Below are positions 1-8,953 of a stretch of DNA of 59,739 bases, in pieces. Position 1 is the first letter of the stretch. Every line of letters begins with the position of its first letter. The stretch comes from Oceanisphaera marina. Its GTDB lineage: Bacteria > Pseudomonadota > Gammaproteobacteria > Enterobacterales > Aeromonadaceae. The translations under genes and the position numbers were made by a program. The notes under the pieces were generated by a model that made no database searches, was not told the origin of the DNA, and was given only the letters and a program-made list of their open reading frames with translations. The stretch covers positions 1-59,739 of the forward strand of contig NZ_BMKE01000022.1 of the NCBI RefSeq assembly GCF_014643915.1. The letters are read 5' to 3'.

Positions 1-60
1 ACGCAGCCGCGCCGATGATAGTGTGGCAGCTGCCATGTGAAAGTAGGTCACTGCCAGGCA
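1..60 (+). rRNA. rrf: 5S ribosomal RNA, 3' part
   Basis: The first 60 bases match the 3' half of a gammaproteobacterial 5S rRNA: the block ending GTGTGGCAGCTGCCATGTGA, then AAGTAGG and the closing CTGCCAGGCA. The 5' part lies outside the window. An intrinsic terminator follows within 11 bases, as expected for the end of an rRNA operon. Confidence 0.95.
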
Positions 61-70
61 CCCAATTTAA

Positions 71-102
71 AAAGCCCTTCACTGATGTGAAGGGCTTTTT
101 TT
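71..102 (+). terminator. Rho-independent terminator of the rRNA operon
   Basis: A 12-bp perfect stem (AAAGCCCTTCAC with GTGAAGGGCTTT) and a TGAT loop run into a T tract. It sits directly after the 5S 3' end. Confidence 0.92.
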
Positions 103-164
103 CGTTTGTAGGCACTGCTTCAGCTATGCAATATTGCTCGTACACCAGAACCTGCTACGCAGGT

Positions 165-190
165 TTTCGCGGCTAAAGCGCGCGACTACA
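165..190 (+). repeat. REP-like palindromic unit, copy 1
   Basis: TTTCGCGGCTAAAGCGCGCG followed by ACTACA closely resembles the complement of 8759-8783. Both have a CGCGG/CCGCG-type inverted core with a short A/T-rich loop and a GTAG/CTAC flank, the general design of REP elements in other gammaproteobacteria. The rest of the 103-217 gap shows nothing else I recognise. Confidence 0.4.
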
Positions 191-217
191 TCCGTGCGGT
201 ATACGAATACGATGCCG

Positions 218-2893
218 TTAAAGGCTCGAGGCTATCTCTTCTTTTTCCAGCTGTAATTTTAGTTCGGCGATGCCGTCTTCCAACTGTATTTTCACCTTGA
301 ATCCGAACTTGCGGGCGAGGGTGATCATGCCGCGATTGTTGGGCATGGTTATGCCACTCAGGCTTTGCAGTCCTCTGGTATGGGCATAGCGTATGATTTT
401 TTCCATTAACAAGCGCCCCAGTCCCACTCCCTTGAGGTCGGAGCGCACCAGAATGGCAAACTCGGCGTCTTCATTGTCGGGATCCGATATCGCCCGGACC
501 ACGGCCAGAATCTTGCCATCCTCTGCCACTGCTACAAACGCCATTTCCCGGTCGTAATCGATCTGTGTCATGTGGGCCAGTTCTTCATGTCCGATCACCA
601 CATCTGCAAAAAAACGTTTATAGCGGTCTTCATCGGACACATGGCTGACGAACTCTTTATGAGCGGGTTCGTCTTCCGGCAATACCGGGCGGAGCAAGAT
701 GCTTCTGCCATCTTTGAGGCAGGTCTGTTCTTCCCATTCTTTAGGGTAAGGACGGATCGCCAGCCGAGCCTGACCCTCCCCTTCAAAGGGCTCGAGCTTC
801 ATGCCCACATCCAGGGCTATGAGTTCCTTGCCGGTGGCCAGCAGCGGGTGAATATCGAGCCGGGTGATTTCGGGGTGATTGATAATCAGATGAGAGACCT
901 TGGTCAGTACCCGGCAAATGGCTTCCATATCCAGCGATTGTTGCGAGCGGTTGGCCCTGACCTTGCCGCTTTTAAGGGCATGGATGACCAGGTAACGGGC
1001 CAGGGTCATGTTTAGTGGCAGCAGGGCCACGGCGGCCTGCTCTTCGCCTTCCCAATCGATACCACCGTCGCCGAGCAGAATCACAGGGCCAAACACCGGA
1101 TCCGAACGTACGCCGATATGTAACTCCTGGGATCCGGCCCGACGCGCCATGCGCTGTACGATGAGGCCGTGAATGCGTGCGCCGGGATAAGCCTGCCTTA
1201 CTCGATCCAGAATGGCATCGGCGGCCTGTGCGACCTCTGCGGCCGAGCGCAGGTTGAGTACCACGCCAGATACGTCGGACTTGTGCGCTATGTCCGGTGA
1301 TCGCAGCTTTATCGCCACTGGATAACCGATTTGTTCGGCAATATGGGCAGCTTCGGTGCTGTCCGAGGCAATCCAGGTCGGCAGGGTCTGAATACCGTAG
1401 GCCGCCATCAGGCGGCTGACTTCATGGGTATCCAGTTGAGTGATGCCCTGGTCAAAAGCTTCCTTGATCAGTAATTTCACCGTCTCGCTGTCGCTGGGCA
1501 TATCGGAGATGGACTCCGGAGTTTCCATCAATTGCTTCTGGTTGCGACGATACTCTACCAGATGCATAAAGGCGCCGGCGGCACTTTCCGGTGTGCGATA
1601 AGTGGGAATACCGGCTTCGGTAAAGCAGCGGCGCGCCTCGAACACACTGGTTTCACCGGACCAGTTGGTGAGGATGTTGAAACGCCGGGCGCGCGGATGC
1701 TCTTTGATGATCTTGATGATTTCTCTGGCCACCAGAGTGCTGGAGACGGCGGCGGAGGGCGCATGCATGATCAGGATGGCGTCGCAGTCATCACTGTCGA
1801 GCAACACCTTCAGGCTGTCGGTATAGCGTTTGATCGGTGCATCGCCGACGATATCGATGGGGTTGGTTCGAGACCATGCCGGCGGCAGTATCTGATCCAG
1901 CGCCGCCCTGGTCCCGTCGCTCAGGGTGGCCAGTTTGCCACCCCGGGCCAGCAGGGTGTCGATGGCCATGATAGCGGGGCCGCCGCCATTGGTGAGAATG
2001 ACCAGCCGTTCGCCGCGCAGGCTCTGGGCATGATTGAGGGTTTCTACTGCTGCAAACAAATCGTGGGTGTCCCGTACTCGCAGCATGCCGGCACGACGGA
2101 TAGCGGCGTCATATGCGGCATCCATACCCACGCTGCCGCCGGAATGCAGATGGCCGAGCTGGGCGCCGATGCGGGTCTTGCCGCTCTTGACCACCAGTAC
2201 CGCCTTGTTGCGTGAAGCGGTTCGCGCCGCCGACATGAAGGCGCGGGCATCTTGTACCGCATCCATATACAGCAGAATGGCGCTGGTGTGCCGGTCCCGC
2301 GCCAAATAGTCGAGTAACTGGGCGAAGTTGATATCGCAGGCGTCTCCCAGAGAAATAAAATGCGAAAAACCGATATCGTTATGTCGGGCCCAATCCAGGA
2401 TGGTCGAACAGACGGCGGCCGATTGTGATACAAAGGCAATTCGCCCCGGTTTTGCCGGAAAAGGCGCAAAACTGACATTCAGCCCCAGGTGCGGCAGTAT
2501 GATCCCCATGCTGTTGGGGCCGAGCAACCGCATGCGATGTTCGCGCGCGCTGGCTTTCATCTGCTCCAGCTGCTCTGAAGAGGTACCGGCGGCCAGTATA
2601 ATAGCGGCTTTGCAGCCCTTGCGGCCCAGTTGTTCGATAATGTCGGTATTTTTAGCAGCCGGGGTGCAAATAATGGCCAAATCGGGTATGCGTGGCAAAC
2701 TCGATATGTCGGGGTAGGCCATCACGCCCGCCACGGCTTCATACTTGGGATTGACCGGCATGATGGGGCCGCTGAAGTTACCGGCCAGCAGGTTTTTCAT
2801 TACCAGCTTTCCTGCGCCATTATCTCGCTGTGTGGCGCCGATCACGGCGATACTGGCGGGACGAAACAGGGCATCGAGTCCTTGCAGCGGCAT
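218..2893 (-). CDS. patZ: PatZ-type protein lysine acetyltransferase (acyl-CoA synthetase-like plus GNAT)
   Basis: 891 residues, close to E. coli PatZ/YfiQ. The domain order is typical: N-terminal CoA-binding and NDP-forming acetyl-CoA synthetase-like domains (about 1-460), an ATP-grasp domain (about 490-700) and a C-terminal GNAT acetyltransferase (about 725-880) with an acetyl-CoA loop RSDLKGVGLG at 817-826. In the characterised family the GNAT domain acetylates lysines, including that of acetyl-CoA synthetase, and the synthetase-like part senses acetyl-CoA. The ATG at 2893 is preceded by AAGGAA. By eye, His250 in HSGGSVGMD falls where true ADP-forming synthetases have their phosphohistidine, a residue enterobacterial PatZ is thought to have lost. 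Monocistronic in appearance, divergent from the next gene. Confidence 0.88.
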   Translation of the reverse strand: MPLQGLDALFRPASIAVIGATQRDNGAGKLVMKNLLAGNFSGPIMPVNPKYEAVAGVMAYPDISSLPRIPDLAIICTPAAKNTDIIEQLGRKGCKAAIILAAGTSSEQLEQMKASAREHRMRLLGPNSMGIILPHLGLNVSFAPFPAKPGRIAFVSQSAAVCSTILDWARHNDIGFSHFISLGDACDINFAQLLDYLARDRHTSAILLYMDAVQDARAFMSAARTASRNKAVLVVKSGKTRIGAQLGHLHSGGSVGMDAAYDAAIRRAGMLRVRDTHDLFAAVETLNHAQSLRGERLVILTNGGGPAIMAIDTLLARGGKLATLSDGTRAALDQILPPAWSRTNPIDIVGDAPIKRYTDSLKVLLDSDDCDAILIMHAPSAAVSSTLVAREIIKIIKEHPRARRFNILTNWSGETSVFEARRCFTEAGIPTYRTPESAAGAFMHLVEYRRNQKQLMETPESISDMPSDSETVKLLIKEAFDQGITQLDTHEVSRLMAAYGIQTLPTWIASDSTEAAHIAEQIGYPVAIKLRSPDIAHKSDVSGVVLNLRSAAEVAQAADAILDRVRQAYPGARIHGLIVQRMARRAGSQELHIGVRSDPVFGPVILLGDGGIDWEGEEQAAVALLPLNMTLARYLVIHALKSGKVRANRSQQSLDMEAICRVLTKVSHLIINHPEITRLDIHPLLATGKELIALDVGMKLEPFEGEGQARLAIRPYPKEWEEQTCLKDGRSILLRPVLPEDEPAHKEFVSHVSDEDRYKRFFADVVIGHEELAHMTQIDYDREMAFVAVAEDGKILAVVRAISDPDNEDAEFAILVRSDLKGVGLGRLLMEKIIRYAHTRGLQSLSGITMPNNRGMITLARKFGFKVKIQLEDGIAELKLQLEKEEIASSL

Positions 2894-3039
2894 GGGGGTT
2901 CCTTATTATAGGGAGAATGCTGTTATCTATGCCTGAATAAGGCTATATAGAGGCATGATAGACCCTAAGGGTTGTAGCATATTATCCCTTACTTGGCCTG
3001 TTCCTGATGTGATAGACGTGAACTTGATTGAGGTATTGG

Positions 3040-3648
3040 ATGGATCCCTGGTTGCTTTTTATTCCCGCCTGTCTGGCCCTGAACTTAACACCCGGGCCGG
3101 ATATTTTCTTTGTGTTGTCGCAAGCATTCAGCGAGCGGCGCTACGCGGGCCTGTGGGCGGCGCTTGGTTTAGGGTTGTCCTACCTGGGACATACCCTGCT
3201 GGCGGTGATCGGGCTGTCGGCTTTGATTATGCAGTCGGCGACCGCTTTTATGGTGATTAAATATCTTGGCGCTGCGTATCTGCTGTATCTGGGCTGGAAC
3301 AGCTTGCGCAGTGCTTCGGCGATGACACTCCCTCAGGCACAAAACAGTGGCAGTATCGGGCGTATTTTTTATCGGGGCCTGATGGTCGGTTTGCTTAACC
3401 CTAAAGTTGCGTTGTTTTTTCTGGCTTTTCTTCCGCAGTTTATTCGTCAGGAGTCGGGTGCTGTTCCCTTGCAGCTACTGACCTTGGGGCTGGTCTTCAC
3501 CCTGACTGCCACCCTGTGCAACGGGGCCTATGGCTTACTGGGGCAGCGTTTAAAACGAGCACTACAAGGTCGGACGCGAGCGTCCGTTATGATGAATCGA
3601 CTGTCGGGGGCGATTATGATGGCACTGGGCGTCAGGCTGATTATGTAA
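3040..3648 (+). CDS. LysE/RhtB-family amino-acid exporter
   Basis: 202 residues of hydrophobic inner-membrane protein with the family signature near the N-terminus (NLTPGPD) and the mid-protein NPKVALFF motif, predicting about six membrane segments. Members export amino acids such as homoserine, threonine, lysine, cysteine or O-acetylserine. I chose the ATG at 3040 because GAGG (about 3030-3033) lies correctly upstream; the TTG at 3028 overlaps that site. cysM starts 87 bases downstream on the same strand, so export of cysteine or O-acetylserine is an attractive guess from context, but the sequence does not fix the substrate. Confidence 0.85.
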   Translation: MDPWLLFIPACLALNLTPGPDIFFVLSQAFSERRYAGLWAALGLGLSYLGHTLLAVIGLSALIMQSATAFMVIKYLGAAYLLYLGWNSLRSASAMTLPQAQNSGSIGRIFYRGLMVGLLNPKVALFFLAFLPQFIRQESGAVPLQLLTLGLVFTLTATLCNGAYGLLGQRLKRALQGRTRASVMMNRLSGAIMMALGVRLIM

Positions 3649-3735
3649 GTGATATACCCGATGACTAAATAAGCTTTCGAGACCCATGGTCGCATCGGGT
3701 AAAATGGCATAACCGCATCGCTTCAAGGATTAACA

Positions 3736-4626
3736 ATGCAATTTCCCACCATAGAGGACTTTGTTGGCAAGACCCCTTTAGTACGCCTGCAACGCCTGGC
3801 CAATCACACCAATAGCCAGGTTTTGGTGAAGCTGGAAGGCAATAACCCGGCGGGTTCGGTAAAAGACAGACCCGCCCTCAACATGATTAGCCAGGCCGAA
3901 GCCCGTGGCGATATCAAACCGGGCGATACGCTGATTGAAGCCACCAGTGGTAATACCGGTATTGCCCTGGCCATGGCGGCGGCGATCAAGGGCTATAAGA
4001 TGGTGCTGATCATGCCGGATAACGCCACCGCAGAGCGCAAAGCTTCTATGTTGGCCTATGGTGCCGAACTGATCCTGGTCAGCAAGCAGGAAGGCATGGA
4101 AGGCGCACGGGATCTGGCCGATAGCATGGCCGCCAATGGTCAAGGCGTGATTCTGGACCAGTTCAATAATCCTGATAATCCCCAGGCGCACTTCTTGAGC
4201 ACAGGGCCCGAAATTTGGCAGCAAACGGGCGGCCAGTTAACGCACTTCGTGTCCAGCATGGGCACTACCGGCACCATCATGGGCGTGTCGCAATACCTGA
4301 AGCAGCAAAATGAAGGTGTACAGATTATCGGCTTGCAGCCCTGTGAGGGCAGTAATATTCCGGGTATTCGCCGTTGGCCCCAGGCTTATCTGCCGGGCAT
4401 CTTCGAACAGAGCCGTGTCGATCAGGTGCTGGATATCAGCGAAGATGAAGCGGTGGCGACCATGCTGCGCCTGGCCAAAGAAGAAGGCATTTTCTGTGGT
4501 GTCAGCTCCGGCGGTGCCGTGGCCGGTGCACTCAAGCTGGCCGAACAGGTTGATAACGCTATTATTGTGGCCATCATCTGCGACCGGGGCGATCGCTATT
4601 TGTCATCCGGGGTGTTTAACGGGTAA
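3736..4626 (+). CDS. cysM: Cysteine synthase B (O-acetylserine sulfhydrylase B)
   Basis: 296-residue PLP enzyme making cysteine from O-acetylserine and sulfide; the CysM isozyme can also use thiosulfate. Lys43 in NPAGSVKDRP is the expected PLP lysine, EATSGNTG is the substrate-binding loop, and SSMGTTGTIMG is the phosphate-binding glycine loop of the CysM branch rather than CysK. The start has AAGGA eight bases upstream. A 9-bp inverted repeat (ACCCGATG at about 3656 with CATCGGGT at about 3692) lies between the exporter gene and this start. In E. coli cysM ends the cysPUWAM operon; here it is on the opposite strand and converges on cysA. Confidence 0.94.
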   Translation: MQFPTIEDFVGKTPLVRLQRLANHTNSQVLVKLEGNNPAGSVKDRPALNMISQAEARGDIKPGDTLIEATSGNTGIALAMAAAIKGYKMVLIMPDNATAERKASMLAYGAELILVSKQEGMEGARDLADSMAANGQGVILDQFNNPDNPQAHFLSTGPEIWQQTGGQLTHFVSSMGTTGTIMGVSQYLKQQNEGVQIIGLQPCEGSNIPGIRRWPQAYLPGIFEQSRVDQVLDISEDEAVATMLRLAKEEGIFCGVSSGGAVAGALKLAEQVDNAIIVAIICDRGDRYLSSGVFNG

Positions 4627-4631
4627 CAGCA

Positions 4632-4702
4632 GGGATTAGGGAATAGGAGTTGGGGACTGGAAAAGCGTGTCTGCCAATCCCCAGTCACTAATCCCCTTTT
4701 TT
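4632..4702. terminator. Shared terminator between convergent cysM and cysA
   Basis: GGGATTAG with TTGGGGACTGG pairs with CCAATCCCCAGTCACTAATCCCC, an imperfect long stem followed by a T tract on the plus strand. It fills almost the whole 82-base gap between the convergent genes. Confidence 0.7.
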
Positions 4703-4708
4703 ATCCTT

Positions 4709-5800
4709 TCAGGCTGTTAGCGCCAGGCTACCATCGGTAATTTGTTGCTCGCCCACATAGATGCGGCCGCCCTGGCTGCCCAGATATAAGGTTTGGCCGC
4801 GTGTCACTCCGCTCAGGTGCTGGTGGGGTAGCTGTGCCTCCATTAGCTGGCCGGGCCAATTTTTGGGTTCCAGTTCCAGCTGGATCAGGCTGCCACGGGC
4901 ATTGATGTCGGTGACCAGGACCGGCAGCGGATGTTGTGCGTTGGCTTCGGTTCTCAAGCTGATTTCGTGGGGGCGTAAATACCAGCTGGCCTGGCCCTGT
5001 TTATGGCTGGCCACCGGGAGTTGCAGTGGATAATGCCCCACCTTGAACCGACTGCCGGTGAGTTCACCGTTAATTTTGTTCACTTCGCCTAAAAACTCCA
5101 GTACAAATCGACTGGCCGGTGCTTGCCAAATGGCATCCGGGGTACCGATTTGTTCGACTCGGCCCTGGCTCATCACTACCACCTGATCCGACACATCCAG
5201 TGCTTCTTCCTGATCGTGGGTGACGAACACGCTGGTGAAATGCAGCTCGTCGTGCAGGCGGCGCAACCAGCGGCGCAGTTCCTTGCGTACCTGAGCATCC
5301 AGTGCCCCAAAGGGTTCATCCAGCAATAATACGCCCGGTTCTACTGCCAGAGAGCGCGCTAATGCGACCCGTTGACGTTGGCCGCCAGACAGCTGGGCCG
5401 GAAAACGATCCGCTACATGAGATAACTGGATCATTTCCAGCAGCTCGTTTACTCGACGCTTGATCTCGCTTTTTGCCGGACGCTGGCCCTTGGGCATGAT
5501 GCTCAAGCCAAAGGCGATATTGTCGAACACCGTCATGTGACGAAACAGTGCGTAGTTTTGAAATACAAAACCGACGTTGCGGTCGCGAGCATGCAGGTCG
5601 GTAACGTCAGATCCGTTAAAGTGAATGCGCCCGCCGTTAGCGTGCTCCAGGCCGGCAATAATACGCAGCAGCGTGGTTTTACCCGATCCTGAAGGGCCTA
5701 ACAGGCCCACCAATTGACCGCTGGGCAGGTCGAGGTTGATATTGTGCAGCACCCGGGTTTTGCCGAAGGACTTGTGAATACCCTCAATGTGAATACTCAT
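4709..5800 (-). CDS. cysA: Sulfate/thiosulfate ABC transporter, ATP-binding protein
   Basis: 363 residues; energises sulfate/thiosulfate import through CysT/CysW. Walker [10 protein letters not shown] at about 35-43, Q-loop FQNYALF, signature [14 protein letters not shown], Walker [13 protein letters not shown], switch HDQEEALD, then a C-terminal TOBE-like region (about 240-360) typical of CysA and other group I importers. Last gene of cysPTWA; it starts 6 bases after cysW ends, so translation is probably coupled. As in E. coli, expression would be expected to depend on CysB. Confidence 0.95.
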   Translation of the reverse strand: MSIHIEGIHKSFGKTRVLHNINLDLPSGQLVGLLGPSGSGKTTLLRIIAGLEHANGGRIHFNGSDVTDLHARDRNVGFVFQNYALFRHMTVFDNIAFGLSIMPKGQRPAKSEIKRRVNELLEMIQLSHVADRFPAQLSGGQRQRVALARSLAVEPGVLLLDEPFGALDAQVRKELRRWLRRLHDELHFTSVFVTHDQEEALDVSDQVVVMSQGRVEQIGTPDAIWQAPASRFVLEFLGEVNKINGELTGSRFKVGHYPLQLPVASHKQGQASWYLRPHEISLRTEANAQHPLPVLVTDINARGSLIQLELEPKNWPGQLMEAQLPHQHLSGVTRGQTLYLGSQGGRIYVGEQQITDGSLALTA

Positions 5801-5806
5801 ACTGGA

Positions 5807-6646
5807 TTACTCCTGTGCTTCGGCGCTGTGCAGGCGCCATTCAAGATAAGATTTAATTAACAAGGTGAGCACCGCCATCAGCGTCAACAGCGCGGCGGCG
5901 GTAAAGGCGCCGACCGCGTTATAGTCCTGATGCAGTAACTCAACGTGCAACGACAGGGTATTGGTTTCACCACGAATACCGCCAGACACCACGGATACCG
6001 CACCAAACTCACCTACGGCGCGGGCGTTGGTCAGGATCACGCCGTACAACAGCGCCCAGCGAATATTGGGCAGGGTGATCTTGCGAAACAGCTGCCAGCC
6101 GCTGGCCCCCAGCAATACTGCCGCCTCTTCCGAGTCCGTACCCTGGCTGCTCATCAGCGGCACCAGCTCTCGCACCATAAAGGGGCAGGTGACAAACACG
6201 GTGACCATAACGATACCCGGCCAGGCAAACATCAGCTGCATATCGTAGCCGTCGAGCCAGCCGCCCACCGGGCCGTTTACGCCATACATCAGCAAATACA
6301 GTAAACCGGCGACCACGGGTGATACCGCAAAGGGGACGTCCATCAGGGTGAGCAGTAACTGGCGACCGCGAAAATTAAAACGCGTCACCAGCCAGGCCAG
6401 CAGGGTGCCGAACACCAGGTTGATGGGCACCATCAGTGCCGCCACCAGCAGGGTCAGGCCGATGGCGTGCAGCATGTCCGGCTCGTTGAGGTTTTCTATC
6501 ACGCCACCCACACCGGCGGCAAAGGCACCGGCAATAATGGCCAGCAAAGGCACCACCAGTAGCAGCAGGGTCAGCACCACCCCGGTGCCAATCAGCAACC
6601 AGCGACCCCAGGGGCGCGATGCTTTCAAGGTTAAGGTCTGGTCCAT
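5807..6646 (-). CDS. cysW: Sulfate/thiosulfate ABC transporter, permease CysW
   Basis: 279-residue inner-membrane permease with about six transmembrane segments and the cytoplasmic EAA loop (EEAAVLLGASGWQLFRKITLP) that docks on the ATPase. Pairs with CysT to form the channel. Its ATG overlaps the end of cysT by one base and cysA follows after 6 bases, so the operon is translationally coupled. Confidence 0.94.
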   Translation of the reverse strand: MDQTLTLKASRPWGRWLLIGTGVVLTLLLLVVPLLAIIAGAFAAGVGGVIENLNEPDMLHAIGLTLLVAALMVPINLVFGTLLAWLVTRFNFRGRQLLLTLMDVPFAVSPVVAGLLYLLMYGVNGPVGGWLDGYDMQLMFAWPGIVMVTVFVTCPFMVRELVPLMSSQGTDSEEAAVLLGASGWQLFRKITLPNIRWALLYGVILTNARAVGEFGAVSVVSGGIRGETNTLSLHVELLHQDYNAVGAFTAAALLTLMAVLTLLIKSYLEWRLHSAEAQE

Positions 6647-7488
6647 TAGCTGTTGCCTCGTACCCGGCGCATAAAGCGACTTTGAATGCCGTTGATCAAG
6701 AACAGCAGCACGAAAGAGGCCAGCAATATGATGCTGGCAATGGCACTGGCAGCCGCATAATCAAATTCCTGCAGCTTGATGAAGATCATCAAAGAGGTAA
6801 TTTCGGTTTGCCACGGCATATTGCCGGCAATAAAGATAACGGCACCAAATTCACCCAGGCTTCGGGTGAACGACAGCGCGGTGCCGGTAATCAAGGCAGG
6901 TTTCAGCTCGGGTAATACCACCCGACTGAAGGCCTGCCAGGGGCTGGCGCCCAACATGGCGGCCGCTTCTTCGTATTCCGGCCCCAGGTCTTCCAGCACC
7001 GGCTGAACCGTGCGTACCACAAAGGGCACGCTGGTAAATACCATGGCAATCACGATCCCCATCCAGGTATAAGACACCTTGATACCCAGCTCGGCCAGCC
7101 ATTCTCCATACCAGCCGTTGGTGGCAAATAAAGAGGCCAATGTTAGACCAGCGACGGCGGTAGGCAGGGCAAAGGGCAGGTCCATCAGCCCGTCGAGCAG
7201 AGCACGGCCAGGAAAGCGATAGCGGGTTAAAATCCAGGCCATCAAGAGGCCAAACACCATGTTGAACAGGCTGGCGGCCGCCGCGGCGCTGGCAGTCACT
7301 TTATAGGTGGCCACCACTCTGGGGTCACTGATCACCTGCCAGTATTGCGACCAGCCCATTTGGCTAGTATTCATCATCAAGCCGGTTAATGGCAGCAAGA
7401 TAATGAGACTGACAAACAGCAAGCTGGTGCCCAGACTCAGGGTAAAGCCGGGTAGTACTCGCTTGGATGACCCCAACAGCGCCGCCAT
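6646..7488 (-). CDS. cysT: Sulfate/thiosulfate ABC transporter, permease CysT (CysU)
   Basis: 280-residue permease with about six membrane segments and an EAA loop EEAAAMLGASPWQAFSRVVLP. It has the MDLPFALPTAVAGL stretch shared by the sulfate/molybdate permease family. The gene starts 3 bases after cysP ends and overlaps cysW by one base. Confidence 0.94.
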   Translation of the reverse strand: MAALLGSSKRVLPGFTLSLGTSLLFVSLIILLPLTGLMMNTSQMGWSQYWQVISDPRVVATYKVTASAAAAASLFNMVFGLLMAWILTRYRFPGRALLDGLMDLPFALPTAVAGLTLASLFATNGWYGEWLAELGIKVSYTWMGIVIAMVFTSVPFVVRTVQPVLEDLGPEYEEAAAMLGASPWQAFSRVVLPELKPALITGTALSFTRSLGEFGAVIFIAGNMPWQTEITSLMIFIKLQEFDYAAASAIASIILLASFVLLFLINGIQSRFMRRVRGNS

Positions 7489-7491
7489 GAC

Positions 7492-8496
7492 TTAGCGTCC
7501 TTTAGCCTGTAACTGATCCAGAGTACCGCCGTTGGCAAAGTGATCGGCCATGGCCTGTTCCCAGCTGCCAAATACGTCTTCTACCTTGAACAGCTCTGTT
7601 TCAGGGAATTTGTCTGCCACTTCGGCTGCCACGGCCTTATCGTTTACGCGATAGTAGTGCTTGGCCAGAATGCGCTGTGCCTCGGGGCTGTACAAGAACT
7701 CCAGATAGGCCTTGGCTTGCTGTTCGGTGTCGTTACGCTTCACGTTACGATCAATCCAGGTCACCGGGAATTCGGCCAATACGTCTACCGAAGGTACCAC
7801 GACCTGGTATTCATCATCGGCGTACAGGTCGCGAATATTGTTTACTTCCGATTCAAAGGTGATCAGCACGTCGCCGATACCCCGTTCCACGAAGGTGGTG
7901 GTGGCACCTCGGCCGCCGGTATCAAACACCGCCACCTGCTTCACCAACTTGCCCATGTGCTCCAGGATCTTGTCCTGGTCGCCGTCAAACTGCTTATCGG
8001 CGGCACCCCAGGCGGCTAAATAAGTGTAACGGCCGTTACCGGAAGTTTTAGGGTTGGGGAACACCAGCTGTACATCTTCGCGGGTCAGATCGTTCCAGTC
8101 TTTAATATTTTTGGGGTTATCTTTGCGTACCAAAAACGCCATGGTGGACACATAGGGCGAGCTGTCGTTCGGCAGGCGGGCTTTCCAGTCTTCGGGGATC
8201 AGCTTGCCTTTTTGATACAGCACATCCACATCCGTCACCTGATTGTAGGTAACCACATCGGCCCGCAATCCCTGCAAAATAGCCTGCGCCTGGCGTGAAG
8301 ATCCTGCGTGGGTCTGTTTGATATCCAGCTTTTCACCGGTTTCTTTTTCCCAGTGTTCTATGAATATCGGATTGATTTCGGCGAACAGTTCACGGGCAAT
8401 ATCGTAGCTGCTGTTCAGCAGTTCTTTGGCCTGAAGGGGCAGAGCGGTGCTTAAGCCCGCAGTAAACAGCAGGGTCGCGATAAGGGATTTGCGCAT
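7492..8496 (-). CDS. cysP: Periplasmic thiosulfate/sulfate-binding protein
   Basis: 334 residues starting with a classical signal peptide (cleavage expected after LQA, residue 24). Blocks such as [44 protein letters not shown] and [12 protein letters not shown] are those of the CysP/Sbp family and are closest to CysP in wording. It captures thiosulfate and sulfate and hands them to CysTW. First gene of the operon; the ATG has GGAG upstream. The upstream gap holds an AT-rich stretch and a promoter candidate. Confidence 0.93.
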   Translation of the reverse strand: MRKSLIATLLFTAGLSTALPLQAKELLNSSYDIARELFAEINPIFIEHWEKETGEKLDIKQTHAGSSRQAQAILQGLRADVVTYNQVTDVDVLYQKGKLIPEDWKARLPNDSSPYVSTMAFLVRKDNPKNIKDWNDLTREDVQLVFPNPKTSGNGRYTYLAAWGAADKQFDGDQDKILEHMGKLVKQVAVFDTGGRGATTTFVERGIGDVLITFESEVNNIRDLYADDEYQVVVPSVDVLAEFPVTWIDRNVKRNDTEQQAKAYLEFLYSPEAQRILAKHYYRVNDKAVAAEVADKFPETELFKVEDVFGSWEQAMADHFANGGTLDQLQAKGR

Positions 8497-8530
8497 GATG
8501 AACTCCAGGAACAGGGTAGTTGATGAAGTC

Positions 8531-8559
8531 AGTCTAATAGATCCACAAGTAATTGATAA
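8531..8559 (-). promoter_or_regulatory. Candidate cysP promoter
   Basis: Read on the minus strand: TTATCA, a 17-base spacer, TAGACT, ending about 35 bases before the cysP ATG. The weak -35 is typical of activator-dependent cys promoters, and the AT-rich block upstream would suit CysB. The boxes are degenerate, so this is tentative. Confidence 0.35.
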
Positions 8560-8758
8560 GATGGTTTATATTCACTTTTAATATATATAAGCAGGGGCGG
8601 ATATAATGCGGAAGAGCAGCGGTAAGCGATCAATCAAGACAAATACAATTTGGCAACGGAATCCACGACTTTCTGTTCACGATAAGCGCGGAAAAATTAA
8701 GTTGAGATAAGGTCGACGAGTATTAAAAACGTTAAGCGCTGCCTAATATATTGCACCC

Positions 8759-8783
8759 TGTAGCCGCGGTTTCAACCGCGAAA
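8759..8783 (-). repeat. REP-like palindromic unit, copy 2
   Basis: GTAGCCGCGGTTTCAACCGC and flank contain the near-perfect palindrome CGCGGTT-TC-AACCGCG. The minus strand resembles 165-190 over about 25 bases. Confidence 0.4.
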
Positions 8784-8890
8784 TAGCGCAGCGCGCCATC
8801 TCTATGCCATGTTCATCCCGTGGCGCGGTTTTTAATAATGCCGTGGTTGGCTCGTCCTCTTCACTCTTTACACCTCACCCCTCACGCGCA

Positions 8891-8920
8891 TAAAAAAGGC
8901 CTGCATCTGCAGGCCTTTTG
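8891..8920 (-). terminator. Rho-independent terminator of rnb
   Basis: On the minus strand AAAAGGCCTGCA pairs with TGCAGGCCTTTT and runs into a T tract; the structure begins about 34 bases after the rnb stop. Confidence 0.85.
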
Positions 8921-8953
8921 GCAATTCTTGCTGTGGCTATAACACGTGGCGGC

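Larger units (their letters stand above)
8497..8953. other. Intergenic region between rnb and cysP
   Basis: This 457-base gap contains the cysP promoter candidate (8531-8559, minus), an AT-rich tract at about 8560-8610 where a CysB-type activator could bind, a REP-like palindrome (8759-8783), a hairpin GCGCGCCA...TGGCGCG followed by five T on the plus strand (about 8789-8836), and the rnb terminator (8891-8920). I see no credible gene. Confidence 0.6.

Noticed and set aside
1532-2215. 227-codon plus-strand frame inside patZ
   Set aside because: Antisense shadow of a well-supported gene; high GC third positions produce long opposite-strand frames throughout the window.
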